A stretch of 64,000 nucleotides of DNA. It comes from Codonopsis lanceolata. Its lineage: Eukaryota > Streptophyta > Magnoliopsida > Asterales > Campanulaceae. The stretch is from contig CM028383.1 of the NCBI GenBank assembly GCA_013146195.2, positions 1,105,499-1,169,498 of the forward strand, given 5' to 3'. Under the pieces are notes generated by a model. The model did not search any database. It was not told where the DNA came from and saw nothing but the letters and a program-made list of their open reading frames with translations. Position 1 is the stretch's first letter; every line of letters starts with the position of its first letter. The position numbers and the translations under genes are program-made. Shown here in pieces: positions 27,218-39,574 of this stretch.

Positions 27218-28040
27218 CTAGCTAAATAGTATTGTTACGTGCTTTAATTGATAGATACACATGTTTTATAATTACAATGATTCAGAATACACTAAGTTGT
27301 ATAATTAATTATCCCAAATGAATTTATTGTTTCCCTTATTATTTACATAATTGTTACATGACTTCCTAATAGACCTCACGCAACACATTTAATTACCATG
27401 TCCGTATAATTACTTATCACATAGGTACACCTGTGTCCACAATAAAATTATACGCACGACTAAATTGTGATTTCGAGGTCATTCTCGGTATTTCATTGAA
27501 AATTATTAATTATTATGATAACTATTTGGAGTAAATTGGAATAATTGCAATTAATTTATACTCGCAACCTTGCTATAATTATAATGAAGTGTCCACCATA
27601 ATGCATGCTACGCTATATCAACACTGTTTCGTACATTTAATATGTTATGTATACCACGAATAATATATTGATATTATATAAAATTGCATAAATATATTTG
27701 GACACACCTGACTATATATTTGCGTTGTATTCACATGCTTAACATTTTTTCCTAATTACAGGATGAGCAATAATATGACTTAATAGATTGGATGCAATAT
27801 AAATTACTATGACGAGTATGATTAATTGTACGCAACTCTTTGACAATTTTATGTGATAACATGTTCCTCGTAACGAGTAAAATGTTTTCTAACAAATTGA
27901 ACAACAATATTTTCATGAAACGCACGTGAGCTCGTTAGCATTGTCAACTTAAATATTATATTATTTAACTTTTATCGACATATAATAGACAATTATATGT
28001 GGTGCGAGCTTGCCTACTTGTGAGAAACATGTGACATACA
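27216..28040. other. LTR-element interior, no gene
   Basis: AT-rich, no open frame above background, no repeat structure seen until the tandem blocks that start at about 28040. Confidence 0.5.
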
Positions 28041-28275
28041 AATTGAAGTTGTAGGGCGAGCTGAAGTTGTATGTCGAGCTAAAGTTGTATGTCGAGCTAA
28101 AAATATTATGATGAGCTAAAATTATATGCCGAGCTAAAAATATTATGACGAGCTAAAATTATGTGACGAGCTGAAGTTTTATGTCGAGCTAAAGTTGTAT
28201 GCCGAGCTAAAGTTTCATGCTGAGCTAAAAATATTATGACGAGGTAAAATTATATGACAAGCTGAAATGGTACAA
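28041..28275 (+). repeat. Tandem repeat 1 before the 3' LTR, about 20-bp unit
   Basis: About twelve variants of GAGCTAAAGTTGTATGTC follow one another, with length changes of one or two bases. It is the first of four repeat blocks in the 3' untranslated part of the LTR element. Confidence 0.8.
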
Positions 28276-28369
28276 AATACAAACGGGCATAGCCTCGGCA
28301 ACCACAAGCAATAACACGAGTTGTTCCTCTATAAAGTACTACGTCATGCACCTTCATGCGCTTATGCTC

Positions 28370-28690
28370 CTCGTTCGAGTTTCCTCGTAGCTGAGCTTCA
28401 TATTGTCCCCCCGTTCGAGTTTACTCGCGGTAGAGTTGTACACCGTGCGTACCTGCGCTTATGCTCCCCCGCTCAAGTATACTCGGGGCTGAGCCTCATT
28501 TTGTCCTCCCACTCGAGTTTATTCACGGTAGAGTAGTACACCGCACCTACCTGCACTTATTCTCCTCGCTCGAGCTTACTCGCAGCTAAGCTCCATATTG
28601 TCTTCCCGCTCGAGTTTACTCGTGGCCGAGTAGTACATAGCGCTTTCCTACGCTCATTTTTTCCACTCGAGCTTACTCTCGGATGTGCTT
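28370..28690 (+). repeat. Tandem repeat 2, about 97-bp unit
   Basis: CGCTCGAG-type starts recur at about 28372, 28470, 28567 and 28663. Each unit contains two similar halves built on CTCGAGTTTACTCG. G+C content is much higher than in the surroundings. Short open frames through it are repeat artefacts. Confidence 0.8.
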
Positions 28691-28728
28691 CATATTGCCT
28701 TCGTACGCCGAGAAATAACATAGGTCCT

Positions 28729-29028
28729 AGTGTCCATTTAATACCCTCGCACGATGAGGAAGAATAAGGCCTTAGCGTTCATTTAATACCTTTGCAAGAT
28801 GAGGAAGAACATAGGCCCTAGCACCCATTTAATACCCTTGCACGACGAGGAGGAACAAGGCCCTAGCGCCCATTTAATACCCTCGCAAGATGAGGAAGAA
28901 CAAAGCCCCAGCACCCATTAATAGCCTCGCAAGATGAGGAAGAATAAGACCCTAGCGCCCATTAATACCTTCGCACGCCGGGGAAGAACAAGGCCCTAGC
29001 GCCTATTTGATGCCCTCACATGACATTA
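28729..29028 (+). repeat. Tandem repeat 3, about 51-bp unit, six copies
   Basis: Each unit has the form TAATACCCTCGCACGATGAG, then GAAGAACAAGGCCCTAGCGC, then CCATT. Copies differ at a few positions each. Confidence 0.82.
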
Positions 29029-29209
29029 GAAATCATTAGTGATTCATATACATCCCATACATTCATCTATTTATGGACATATTTTTCATGTATATGCAAT
29101 GCTAATTAGCTAGAACAGTTAGAGACATACATCCATCATATGTATCTTATATATCTATAACCTCCTTGCACGCTGAAGAGAGATTGGGCTCCTAGCACCC
29201 CTCAAATCT

Positions 29210-29398
29210 TATTATGGCCTTATGACTTGGTTTTCTTGAAGGTCCTTGCCACGCCGAGGAAAAATCTTATTATGGCCTTATGGCTCGATTTTCTTGAAGG
29301 TCCTCGCCACGCCGAGGAAAAATCTTATTATGGCCTTATGGCTCGGATTTCATGAAGGACCTCGCCACGTCGAGGATAAATCTTATTATGACCTTACG
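29210..29398 (+). repeat. Tandem repeat 4, 58-bp unit, three copies
   Basis: GGCCTTATG starts recur at 29216, 29274 and 29332, each followed by TTTTCTTGAAGGTCCTCGCC and ACGCCGAGGAAAAATCTTAT. A partial fourth unit begins at about 29389. The second and third units are nearly identical, so this is the youngest of the four blocks. Confidence 0.85.
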
Positions 29399-29616
29399 CC
29401 GAAAACAACATATCTAATTTCTTATACCCATTCACGCTAGCCGAAATCTAATTTTCCAATCAAGGATCAATTATATACGAAGGTTCCCTGCCAAGGTTCA
29501 AGAGTCAGCTACATAAACTCTTTTGGAATTCAAAGCAAAATCACAAATCAGTTGGCATCACAAGAAAGAACTACAATCAGATTGTACTCCTTACCCTCGA
29601 TGTTAGCCATGACGGA

Positions 29617-29630
29617 TAAGGAGTGGGGGC
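29617..29630 (+). other. Polypurine tract of the 15.9-kb LTR element
   Basis: AAGGAGTGGGGGC lies three bases before the 3' LTR start. Plus-strand DNA synthesis in LTR elements is primed from such tracts. It fixes the orientation of the element as plus. Confidence 0.7.
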
Positions 29631-29633
29631 TAC

Positions 29634-30123
29634 TAAAGAGCCCCAAAATATTGGGCCCGAACAGGTAGCCCAAAAGAGTACTCCAAAAACATACTTAGAA
29701 GATTGGGTCAAGCCCATACCCGGAAGAAGGGCCCAAGCCAAACATGTGAAGGTAGCCCATTAATATAAATATGGGGAAACATCCACATATTGAAGGGATC
29801 TCTTCAGCCCCAGCAAAGCAGAAAATGAGCAGCTCTCCCTCATTCTCCCTCACTCTCCCCTCACAGTTTACATATAAAAACATATACATCTCTGTTTTAT
29901 CTCTCTCATACACATAAAGACATATACACTATATTGATTATCACACCAGAAGGTTTTGGGGGACATCCCCACCGGCTCATGGTGCTTCATTTTGTAGATA
30001 TTATAGGCCAGATATCCTACCACGACGACCATTGTCAGACCACAACCCCGACGACCCAACATGACATCACTTTCGGCACCCTGGACTAGACATGACAAGG
30101 TCACCACATATTTGACGTGATCA
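29634..30123 (+). repeat. 3' LTR of the 15.9-kb element
   Basis: Starts TAAAGAGCCCC, so the usual TG has become TA, and ends GACGTGATCA. It is collinear with 14210-15277 apart from the hAT insertion there, and is followed by the target duplication GCTTG. Confidence 0.82.
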
Positions 30124-32028
30124 GCTTGTCAAGACTAAATTCTTCCTTTAGTGGCCTTGTAGTTGATCTAATTATGATCACCATAGTTCTTCCATTTTGT
30201 GTGCAGTAACACGAATGATGAATTCTGCACACTATTGTTACAAGAAAAATTCTGATTTGTATACCACAATTACATGAATTTTGCATACCGTAATCTACTT
30301 GAGCATAGCTACACAAATTTGAATTAAAATGTGCATTGTGATATCCAATTTTTGCAATGTGATGCCCAAATATGGTGGGGGATTTTTGCATTGCGATGCC
30401 CAAATTTGGACAGACTTCAATTGTGCTTTGCGATGCCCATTTTTCGAATTACGATGCCCAAATTTGGACAGACTACAATTGTGATTTGCAATGCCCAGAT
30501 TTTGGGCGGGGGGCTTTGTGCGCGTGTCTTTTATTCATTAAGGGTATCTTCGACATTTTACGCCCCAAAATGTACTTTACCAGTTAAATAAAAAGAAAGT
30601 GGACTGAAGAGGTTATAATTTATCCAAAAGGGACCGGTAGGTTATCACCCTTTTCAAAATTTGTAACCCCTCCAGTATCCCTTTTTTTTTTCAACCACAA
30701 AAGGCCATTTTTCGAAATACTATTCCGAAAATGTCATCGTCTCATTCAACAGCTCCGGCAAACACATTGGATTCAAAAATCACCATTGTTGGGTAACGAA
30801 ATGGGGATTAAATTGGATTAGATAATATTTTATGTATCGATGTGCAAAACTGGGTTAGATAATATTTTATATATCGCGGTGTAAAAATTTGGATTGGGTA
30901 ATTAAATTTATCTATCGTGATGCAATATTTGATTCATCTCGGTACAAAAATTGGATTTTGTAATTAAAATTGATTCCATTTTAATTTATTTCTCGTGGTG
31001 CAAAATTTGATACACCGTGATGTATTTTCGTAGCGCGCCTCGGGAGGTTTATTAAATTGATTCACCGCGGTGGAAAAATTAATGCACCTCTATGCATATC
31101 CGTAGCATGCATCGGGCTCATTAAGAGTATCGTAGTCTTTTTATCCTTAAAAATATCTTTTTTCGATTAAAAAAAACATAAAATTGAAGCGATTACAAAT
31201 TTCAAAAATTAGACCAACCCGCAATTTCTCAATAATAATACACTCGTATGCAATGCATCCAATCACATACAGTATAATATTAAGGCATTAATAATTCCTT
31301 GAATTACTAAGAAATGATGGAAGATGATGTGTGTTTGTCCCATAGTATCTTTTTTTTTCCACATTTGATACTCACTTTATTAAAAATGAATTTAAAAAAT
31401 CTATTTGATTCTTATAAGTTACTCAAACAAAAAATGTTTCCAACAGTTTAACACAAATCTCAATAATTTTACATACTTCACTATCTTTAACTTCAATATT
31501 TGAAAAAAATTCATTTGGTGTTCAAATGAGTTAAACTGAGTCTCTATTTATAAAAAAAAATTTATTTTTTAAAAATAAATTTTTTAATTGCAAAAAGACC
31601 GAAAATCAAAGAAATATATATAATTTTAAAACTTGATCCACTTCCTTGTTTGGAGAGAGAAAGAGAGAGCCGGCTGGGAAACTTGTCCTAGATTTAAGCA
31701 ATTGTTGAGTTTCTTGGTGAGATATTCAACCATCATCATCTCATCTAGATTTCCATTTAATTTCGTCGTGATTCTCCATTGTGGAGAATAAATGCATGTG
31801 ATCTCCATCCAGATCTTCCGTTAAACAGGCTCTTACGAATATGAAATTGAAATTGTACTTTTGGGACTACTCATTTTCAGAGAGAGGGAGTACATTAGAT
31901 AGCCAAATATCCCAGCCTTCAAAGTTCAAATTATCAAATAACTAGTACGTAACATAGGTCATAAGATTCACCGGAACCAATTCACTCTGTTACAACTCTC
32001 CTCTTATTTTATAAGCATATATTCTTAT
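30124..32028. other. Intergenic; GATGCCC and GATGCATCG-type repeats, no gene
   Basis: At 30335-30510 an imperfect repeat of about 60 bp is built on GCGATGCCCAAATTTGGACA. From 30820 to 31215 lies a copy of the dispersed repeat also seen at 7470-7945. The remainder to 32028 is A/T-rich without signals. Confidence 0.5.
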
Positions 32029-32362
32029 GTTCCACCCAAGATAGTTGACGATATTTGCAAAAATATCACAGATTACGACTTTTGTCTAAATGTGCTTCTT
32101 ACTGATTCCCCCGTATGGCATATACATTCCATGCCAACGAGCCCACCACATGACCAAAATTGTATTTACCACCGCTTAATCGCTTATGGTAACGCCTCCA
32201 TTGCATGTGATTACATCGCACATTTGCTCAACAATGTTACCAATCAAGCAGAGGCCACTCAATTGCAAGATTGCCAAGACGTATACAGTTATACAACCGA
32301 CCAAGCCTTGGATGTCCTCATAGACATTAGGGACGATGATTGGTTAGGATTGCCTTCCTGGG
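32029..32362 (+). pseudogene. Broken PMEI-domain gene, cut by an LTR element
   Basis: The open frame reads VPPKIVDDICKNITDYDFCL and, further on, NNVTNQAEATQLQDCQDVYS. These are the first hairpin cysteine pair and the third cysteine of the PMEI fold, closest in style to the gene at 7987-8553 (PPKIVQDVC, ATQLQDCQDNY). There is no ATG or signal peptide upstream in frame, and the middle is poorly conserved. The frame enters the short-LTR retroelement at 32363, so the last helices and the fourth cysteine are lost. The missing 3' part was not found beyond that element. Confidence 0.8.
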
Positions 32363-32775
32363 TGTTGATAGTATAGAGGCCCATATAGGTCCATTTACAT
32401 TGTAAGCCCTTTAGAGCACTAACCTAGTATAAATACTCTTAAGATGTGATAGTTGAATATAGATTTAGGGCAATGCTAGGATCGCTCTCATTTTGCACCA
32501 AAATATGGGTACTCTATGATGTGGCATACTCTTATTGGTTGGACATTTTGTGGGTTCCAACACTCCAGTAAATGAGAGTGCGCCACGTCACAGAGTACTC
32601 ATATTTTGGTGTAAAATGAGAGTGGCCCAAGCATTACCCATAGATTTAATCATCATTTTACAGTAACTACTTCTTCTATCTTCTCTCTTGTTTTGCGATT
32701 TCTCATCTTCACCTCCGGCCACCACCATTAATGGTGGTGGTCCGGCATACTTCACACACAATACAAAATCTATCA
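32363..32775 (+). repeat. 5' LTR of the short retroelement (MITE included)
   Basis: Starts TGTTGATAGTATAGAGG and ends AAAATCTATCA immediately before the primer-binding site. A TATAAATACTC box lies at about 32429-32439. The MITE at 32468-32639 is absent from the 3' LTR. Confidence 0.85.
32468..32639. mobile_element. MITE of 172 bp with 9-bp target duplication
   Basis: The left end GGGCAATGCTAGGATCGCTC and the inverted right end GAGAGTGGCCCAAGCATTACCC form long inverted repeats that include a CACCAAAATATG block. The flanks are ATAGATTTA on both sides (32459-32467 and 32640-32648). The 3' LTR has the uninterrupted ATAGATTTAATC. A 9-bp duplication favours a Mutator-derived MITE. A related element lies at 63055-63247. 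Confidence 0.88.
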
Positions 32776-32788
32776 TGGTATAAGAGTG
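32776..32788 (+). other. Primer-binding site of the short retroelement
   Basis: TGGTATAAGAGTG directly follows the LTR end and resembles the initiator-methionine tRNA complement used by plant copia and TRIM elements. Confidence 0.75.
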
Positions 32789-33579
32789 AATCTACAAATC
32801 GCTTCCACTGAAACATTTGTGATTTGAAGGAGTCGTTCTTCGCTAACCGAGTCTTGGATCCACTGCTGACGCAAAGATTTCGTTTGATTCACAATTTATC
32901 AACAAAGTCAGCTGAGGAATACGAAGAATCTACAGAAAAAGAAGCTCAACAACAGATTTCTCGATTTTAAAATGAAAAACCGAGTATGAAATTCATCGAA
33001 TCAACCAATAAACCTTCGAGTTCACGGCACCGACTAACGGATTGATGTCAATTCGAGATGGTTAGAGGAGGAAGCTTCGAGGAGGTGTTGTGATGAAATG
33101 GAGGTGTCTAAAATGGAGAACGTACTTCGAATGTCGTCACAACTAGTATTCGTCATGTTCGTCATTGTTGTCGTTCATGTCAGAAACCATCATTTAAACC
33201 TAGGTTTTTCATTCTAATTATGATCTCTTCAATAACTCTCAGTTTTCTTTCTAAATTTTTCTATTAGATCAATAGATCCGAGTTATGCACACCACATACT
33301 CTGAATATATTGGAGGAGTTAGCAGAAAGTGGAGTCCGAGACTCAATGGTCTGCCGATGAATTTTTGGTCAAATATCAATTCTGCACATGGAAAATTGTT
33401 CCTAGATGCTCAGTTGGATATTATTGTTACTGAGTTAGGGTTTAATTGCATACAGAGGTCTCAAATGATTTCACAAAATTATCCTTCTATGATTGAGGTT
33501 TTCGATTGTAGAAAATTATTGGAGAGATTGAACAACATCTCAAATTAAGAGATAAATAGGTTGTTCTTCATTTTCAAAA

Positions 33580-36500
33580 GGCCAAATTACTTTTTACCCC
33601 CCCAAAGTATCCACCAAATCCCAATTTACCACCTAAACTAAGGTTTGTCCCATTTTAGCATTCAAGGTAGCCATTTGTCCCATTTAACCCCCTCCCGTCT
33701 ATTTCCGTTTGAATGAAATCGTTAAATCGCACGTGGAAGACCACGTGCGGGGTATTGTTGTATTTTCTAATCTGCCTTAACTAAAGTCACCGCATCTCAG
33801 GCGATGAAACCCAACTATGGTTGATTGTTTTCTTTCTCATGTAAGAAAAAAAGGGGGGAAAACCAGTCTTTGGGTTAGGGTTTATTCGTGAGAACGATTG
33901 TGAAGGATTGTGAGAAGAAAACATAAAATAGGGTTAGGGTTTATTCGTTAAACGCGAATTGGGGTTAGAGTTCGATAGACCAAGTGTTGAAATTGATTGA
34001 AGGCAGCAATGGCGAGACCTATCGAGGGTCCATCGCAATCTCAGAGAATCATAGAAGACGAAGATCCTCATGCATTTGATTGTAAGTTTTTTAATTTCAT
34101 TTATTCTTTGTGTGTGTGTGTGTGTGTTTTGTCGTTTGACCTACTGCATGAATAAAGAATATGCATGACTGATTTTGTCTTATTTGTATATGAAAAAGTA
34201 TATGCATGTCAGTTAATTTGTTGTTTACTGATTAATTTGTGTTATTTGTATGAAAAAAAGAGCATATTATTTGTCTTAATATTATTGCAACTTTGGTTAA
34301 AGTGAAAATGTCCCCCATTGTCAAATAATGGGAATGTGTTGGATTTATGTGAAAATGGTCCCCCCATTGTGCATCTATTAACCTGATACAATGTTTGAAT
34401 GTAAAATGTTGGGACATTGTAATTTAATGTATTTTTTTTCATGTTTCCCTCCTTTGTTTTTGTGCTTTGTAAAATCCAGGTGAAGACTGGTTTGCTGCTA
34501 GAATTCATCATGAGGGTGAGTTTGTTTACCATCCTAAAACTGTCTATTTAGGTGGTGAAGTAGAAACAGTGACAAGAATAGATAAAGATAGAGTGTCAAT
34601 GACAGTGATTAATAAGTTTTACAAGACATTAGGGTATAATGACTATTGCAGCTTCTATTATCTCTTACTTGGTAATGAAATGGATAGGGAATTAATGTTA
34701 ATGTCAACTGAAAAGGCACTGACAGATATGATAAAAGGTATTGATCCTAACAATAGGATAGTTGATGTATATTGTAAGCATAGTGAGGACTATCAGGATG
34801 TTAGAAAAGACAATGAGAGTGTTAATGTTGTAGATCTTGATTGTGAGGAGGAAGATAGGGAGGATGACAATAGCTCATTATATAGTGATAATGCATATGG
34901 GGATACTGATGTAGAAGTTGATGATGAAGAGTAGATCCTTAATGAGAGTAAGGATAAGGATAAGGATGAGAATGTAAAACAAGAAACATAAGAAACTGGA
35001 AAGTCTAACGTAGCACAAGATAAAGGAAAGGGAAAGGTAGTACAAGACAAAGGAAAGGGAAAGGTAACAAATGATGACTTTGATTTTCTGGATGGCCTAG
35101 ATGACTTTGATGTTGACCCAGAACCAGAAGGAGATCAGGATAATTCTGATGAGTTTGAAAGCCTTGATGGTTCAAATTTTGAGGAAGAGGACCCTAGAAA
35201 AGTAATGGGCAGGAAACCTACTCCTAAGTTTAAGAGATTCAACCCAATAACAGACATGAAAAACCCTAAGTTTGAGTTGAGAATGGAATTTACAGATCAT
35301 AATGAATTTAAAAATGTTGTAAGGAGTTATGCAGTCAAAATTGGGAAGGGAATTAGATTTGTGAAGAATGATAGAGTGAAGGTGAGTGCCAAATGTAAGG
35401 AGGTTGTCCTTGGTATATTTATGGTTCACAGCTAGGTGGGGAAAAGAATACCTTTAGAATTAGGACATTTGTGGACAATCATAAATGTAGTAGGGTGGTG
35501 GAGGTGCAATGTGTAAACTCTAAGTGGGTTGGTAATAAATACACTGACAGATACAAGTTGAACCCTACTTGGCCATCTGAGTCATTCTTTAATACTGTTG
35601 GGAAAGAGCTTGAGATTCAGATGTCTAGGAGCAATGCTTACAGAGCCTTACAGTTTGCAAGGCAGAATGCCGAGCTTACTCTTGAACAGAAATATGGGGC
35701 TTTGTGGGACTATAAGGAAGAATTAATTAGGTCAAATCCAGGAACAAGTGTTGAAATAGTTTGTGAGCATGGGAATGAGAAGCCTTTGTTTAAGAGAATA
35801 TATGTATGCCTTGGGGGTTTGAAAAAAGGATTCTTAGAAGGTTGTAGAAAAGTTGTTGGGTTGGATGGTTGCTTTCTAAAGGGAACAGTCAAGGGGATGA
35901 TACTTTCAGCTGTGGGGGTTGATGCTAATAATGGTATGTGGCCATTGGCATATGCAGTTGTTGAGGGGGAAAATAGAGCCTCTTGGAGTTGGTTTTTGGA
36001 ATTGTTGTTGGTGGATATAGGTTGTGTCAATTCATACCACTGGACATTCATCTCTGACAAGCAAAAGGGCCTTGTTCCTAGTCTGGAGGCCCTTGTCCCT
36101 AATGTAGAAATCAGATTTTGTGTCAAACATCTTCATGATAATTTCAAACTGAAATTTAGGGGTAATGCTTTGAAAAAATAGTTGTATGCATGTGCTAAAG
36201 CCTCATATATTCAGAAGTTCAACATTGAGATGGAAAAATTGAAGCAACAGAGTGCATTGGCTTATGATTGGCTGGCTGGGAAAACACCTGCACATTGGAG
36301 TAGGGCATTTTTTTCTACAGACCAATGTTGTGATATGCTACTAAATAATTTATGTGAAACTTTTAATTCTTGCATTCTGAAAGCAAGGTGTAAGCCTATC
36401 TTAGATTTGCTTGAGTGGATTAGGATGTACATGATGTCAAGGTTGCAGAAATGTAGGGAAAAAATGAGGGACCATCCAGGGTTATTATGTCCAATGATAA

Positions 36501-39268
36501 TTGAGAAGTTGGACAAGAACAGAAAGGAATCACATGGGTTCATTTGTGTATGGGCTGTGATAAGAAAGTACCAGGTGAGAGGGATATATGGGGATCAGTA
36601 TGATGTGGATCTAAATAGTAAAGTATGCTCTTGTAGAAAGTAGCAACTGTCAGGTATCCCTTGTCCACATGCAATTTTTGCTTTAAATCACAACCAACTT
36701 AATCCTAAGCATTGTGTGGCCCACTGGTACAAGAAGGAGACCTACATGAAGTCTTATGAGCACATGGTGTTTCCAATGAGGGGTTTTGACATGTGGCCCA
36801 AAACCAATCTACAAATGCACCCTCCAAAGCCAATTAGACAAATGCCTGGTAGACCCAAAAGAAGAAGAATAAGGCAGTTGGATGAGAGCAAAGGCAAACC
36901 CAACAAACTTAGGAGGTATCAGGACACTATGAGGTGTAAAATCTGTGGTGAAGAGTATCACAATGCTAGAACTTGTCCCCAGAAACCAGCACCAGATACA
37001 AGAACAACCACTGAGAATGAAACTGTAAGTGGTAATCAGAATTTAATTAAATTTCCAATTCATTTATTTAAGTACAAACAATTTACCTTATACAATTCAT
37101 TTGCAGGTTAAGAAGGCTTCAAGTGTAGGGAATTCTTTAAATGGTAAACCAAAGAGAACAAGAAGATCTTTTGTAAGTGTTTTGGATACAAATTGATTAA
37201 GCCTATTCTGTTTAAGTATTGCTTTCCATTTGAAATTAATTGTTATCTCATAGGTTAAAAAGAAAGGAAACTTGTTATGGAACAATGTCTTGCCCCAAGA
37301 GGAAATAGCCATCAATGAAAGTTCTCAGAGAATTCCAGGGATAACAAAACAAGACAATGAGAACCCCAGACAATCTTTTCTCCAAAAGAGTGAGTATCAA
37401 AAAAATTCAAGTTTTATTGAATGCATACAATTATCTTAACAAATGTTGTGATATGCAATTATTTCAAGTTGACAGAGGACCAGGGTTATTTGTTTCACAT
37501 AGTGATGCTCAACCAGCTAGGACACCAAGTCTTAACAAAATTTCAGGGATAACAAAAAAGCAGGCGATGAGAACCCCAAACAATCCTTTCTCCAAAAGAG
37601 TGAGTATCTGAAAAAATTAAAGTTTTATTGAATGCACTATTGAATACATACTAAAATCTGAACAAATGTATATACAATTATTGTTTCAGGTTCATAGAGG
37701 ACCTTTACCCACTGGTACTTCTTTACCCCAAGATTCTGCTTTGAGAAGGCCTGAATTTGTAGCAAATTTGAAGGGGAAAAAAGGCCCATACACAGGGTGA
37801 TGTAGTGGAGGATGCTTGAAGTATTTGAAGTTTGCTAGAAAGTTTAATTTTGCACATGATGGTTTAACATTGTAATTTGTATTTACAATTCTTTTGCAAA
37901 ATTGGTGAAATGTGAACCTAAGTGGCCTTTTGTAAAGGACCAACTAATTTGTAAACAGGGTGATTAACTGGGTATTTTGCACAATTGGTTTTGTAAACTG
38001 CATTTATAACTCTATTGAACAGTTGGTAGTTGAGGACACCAAGTGACCTTTTGTAAACACTTTTGTAAACACTTCCAAGTCTATGATATATAGCTTTTAT
38101 GAATTTATACAACTTTTATGAAGTTTATTCAACTGTACTTGTCATGAATTGGTCTCCAACTTTTATGAAGTTTCTCTGACAATTGTAAATACATCCAACT
38201 GTGATTGTCATGAGTTTGAACATTGTTAACCTTGTGGGACTTATATGGGGATTATATGTACAAAAGCACAATCAGATCAAAACTAGGTTTAAAAAAATGT
38301 AACAACATTCAGTGGTACCAAAACACAAAACAGAGCATTGTTTGGTACTACTAAATGTTCAAACTATCATGTGCAAATTACAGAGCAAAACAGAGCATTG
38401 TCATTGCATAAATATTCAGTATTTTACACAAACAAAACATACATTGTAGGTTGCATAGACATTTCCCCATTAACCTAATGACAAAAAAAAGGTATCTAAA
38501 TAACAACATTTTTCATAAACCATTACAAATTAAAAGCCATTGACGTCAAGTTCCTTCAAACAACAAGCCACAGCAACAACACCAGAATAACAACAACAAT
38601 TACAAATTTTCGCTCTCTATTGCGCATGAGTTTCAATTGTTTTATCTCTTTTTGGTGGTGATTCAGAGCTTGTAGTAGACCTGGAATCACAAGAGTAGAT
38701 CTAGGGCACATTGGCGGATCATGCCAGGCAAAGTAACGGCATCCTCTATTTTGGACAGAATTAGGGTTTGGGCAGCCATGGAAATCAATGTTTAGGGTTT
38801 ACAAAACAAAAATTGAAATTTGAAAAAAAAATCACTTACAGAAGCATAGTTTAGGTAGCCATGGAACCTGGGCCCATGATTTTTTCTTGTCCATGATATT
38901 GTCAACAGACTGTTATCACCACAATAGCACAAAACATCCACAATTAATATCGACCTTACCTGAGATATTGAAAGATGCTTTGCGTTGTGGAAAAAAGAAA
39001 GGAAGAAGAGAAAGAGAAAGAAATAAGACGGGAATTACCTGAGAAAGAAAACAATCAACTTAACGTCTTTAAGGCAGATGAGAAAATACGACAATACCCC
39101 GCACGTGGTCTTCCACGTGCAATTTAACGGCTTCATTCAAACGGAAACACACGGGAGGGGGTTAAATGGGACAAATGGCAACCTTGAATGCTAAAATGGG
39201 ACAAACCTTAGTTTAGGTGGTAAACTGGGATTTGATGGATATTTTGGGGGGTAAAAAGTAATTTGGTC
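33580..39268 (+). mobile_element. Mutator-like transposon (MULE), 5.7 kb, complete ends
   Basis: Long terminal inverted repeats span about 33580-33840 and 39041-39268. They start GGCCAAATTACTTTTTACCC and end with the inverse, and include a CACGTGGAAGACCACGTG palindromic block. A perfect 9-bp duplication TTTTCAAAA flanks it (33571-33579 and 39269-39277), as expected for Mutator. It carries one spliced transposase gene on the plus strand, now broken. It inserted in the interior of the short-LTR retroelement, so it is younger than that element. Confidence 0.93.
34009..37800 (+). pseudogene. MULE (MuDR-type) transposase, broken by four stops and a frameshift
   Basis: The transposase would cut and join the element ends in the nucleus. 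Exon 1 starts at ATG 34009. A GT-AG intron at 34082-34479 joins in frame to a PB1-like N-terminal region (EDWFAARIHHEGEF...YLGG). An acidic linker follows, then the MuDR DNA-binding region (to about 35405), the DDE core (VVGLDGCFLKG with the first Asp, FISDKQKGL with the second, 35850-36070), a SWIM zinc finger (about 36627-36675, CSC...GIPCPHA) and a CCHC knuckle (CKICGEEYHNARTC, about 36937-36981). Breaks are TAG at 34932, a TAA near 34990, a one-base loss near 35403, TAG at 36179 and TAG at 36641, which replaces the SWIM-finger Trp. Further small GT-AG introns start at 37025 and 37173. The tail contains a duplicated exon (see findings). Confidence 0.88.
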
Positions 39269-39574
39269 TTTTCAAAATTTTCCAATTGAATATGAGAAAG
39301 TTGTTTGGGGATTGGCTCCTATTTGGCTTCTTAGCAAATATGGAGAGAGCTTTTGGGATGACCTATTTGGGCTCTTTCCAAAGAATACCGAAGAATGTCG
39401 AAGAAAGAATACAAAAGAATTCCAAAGAATTTCGAAGATTTTCAAATTTGTTGAGTGCAAACCAACAAACTCTACTTCATATCTGCTACAACTTCTTCAA
39501 TACATCTGCTGTAAAGCTTCATATCTGCTCCAACTTGTACTCTTCACAAAAGTTTCGTGTACGAGTTAAGGGGG

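Noticed and set aside
28041..28275. CRISPR-like array
   Set aside because: The repeats are contiguous with no unique spacers, in a plant LTR element. It is a minisatellite.
28321..28536. 71-codon open frame
   Set aside because: It is a translation of the about 97-bp tandem repeat before the 3' LTR.
33285..33548. 87-codon frame in the short-LTR retroelement as a gag gene
   Set aside because: No gag motif was recognised, the frame is short, and the element appears to be non-coding.
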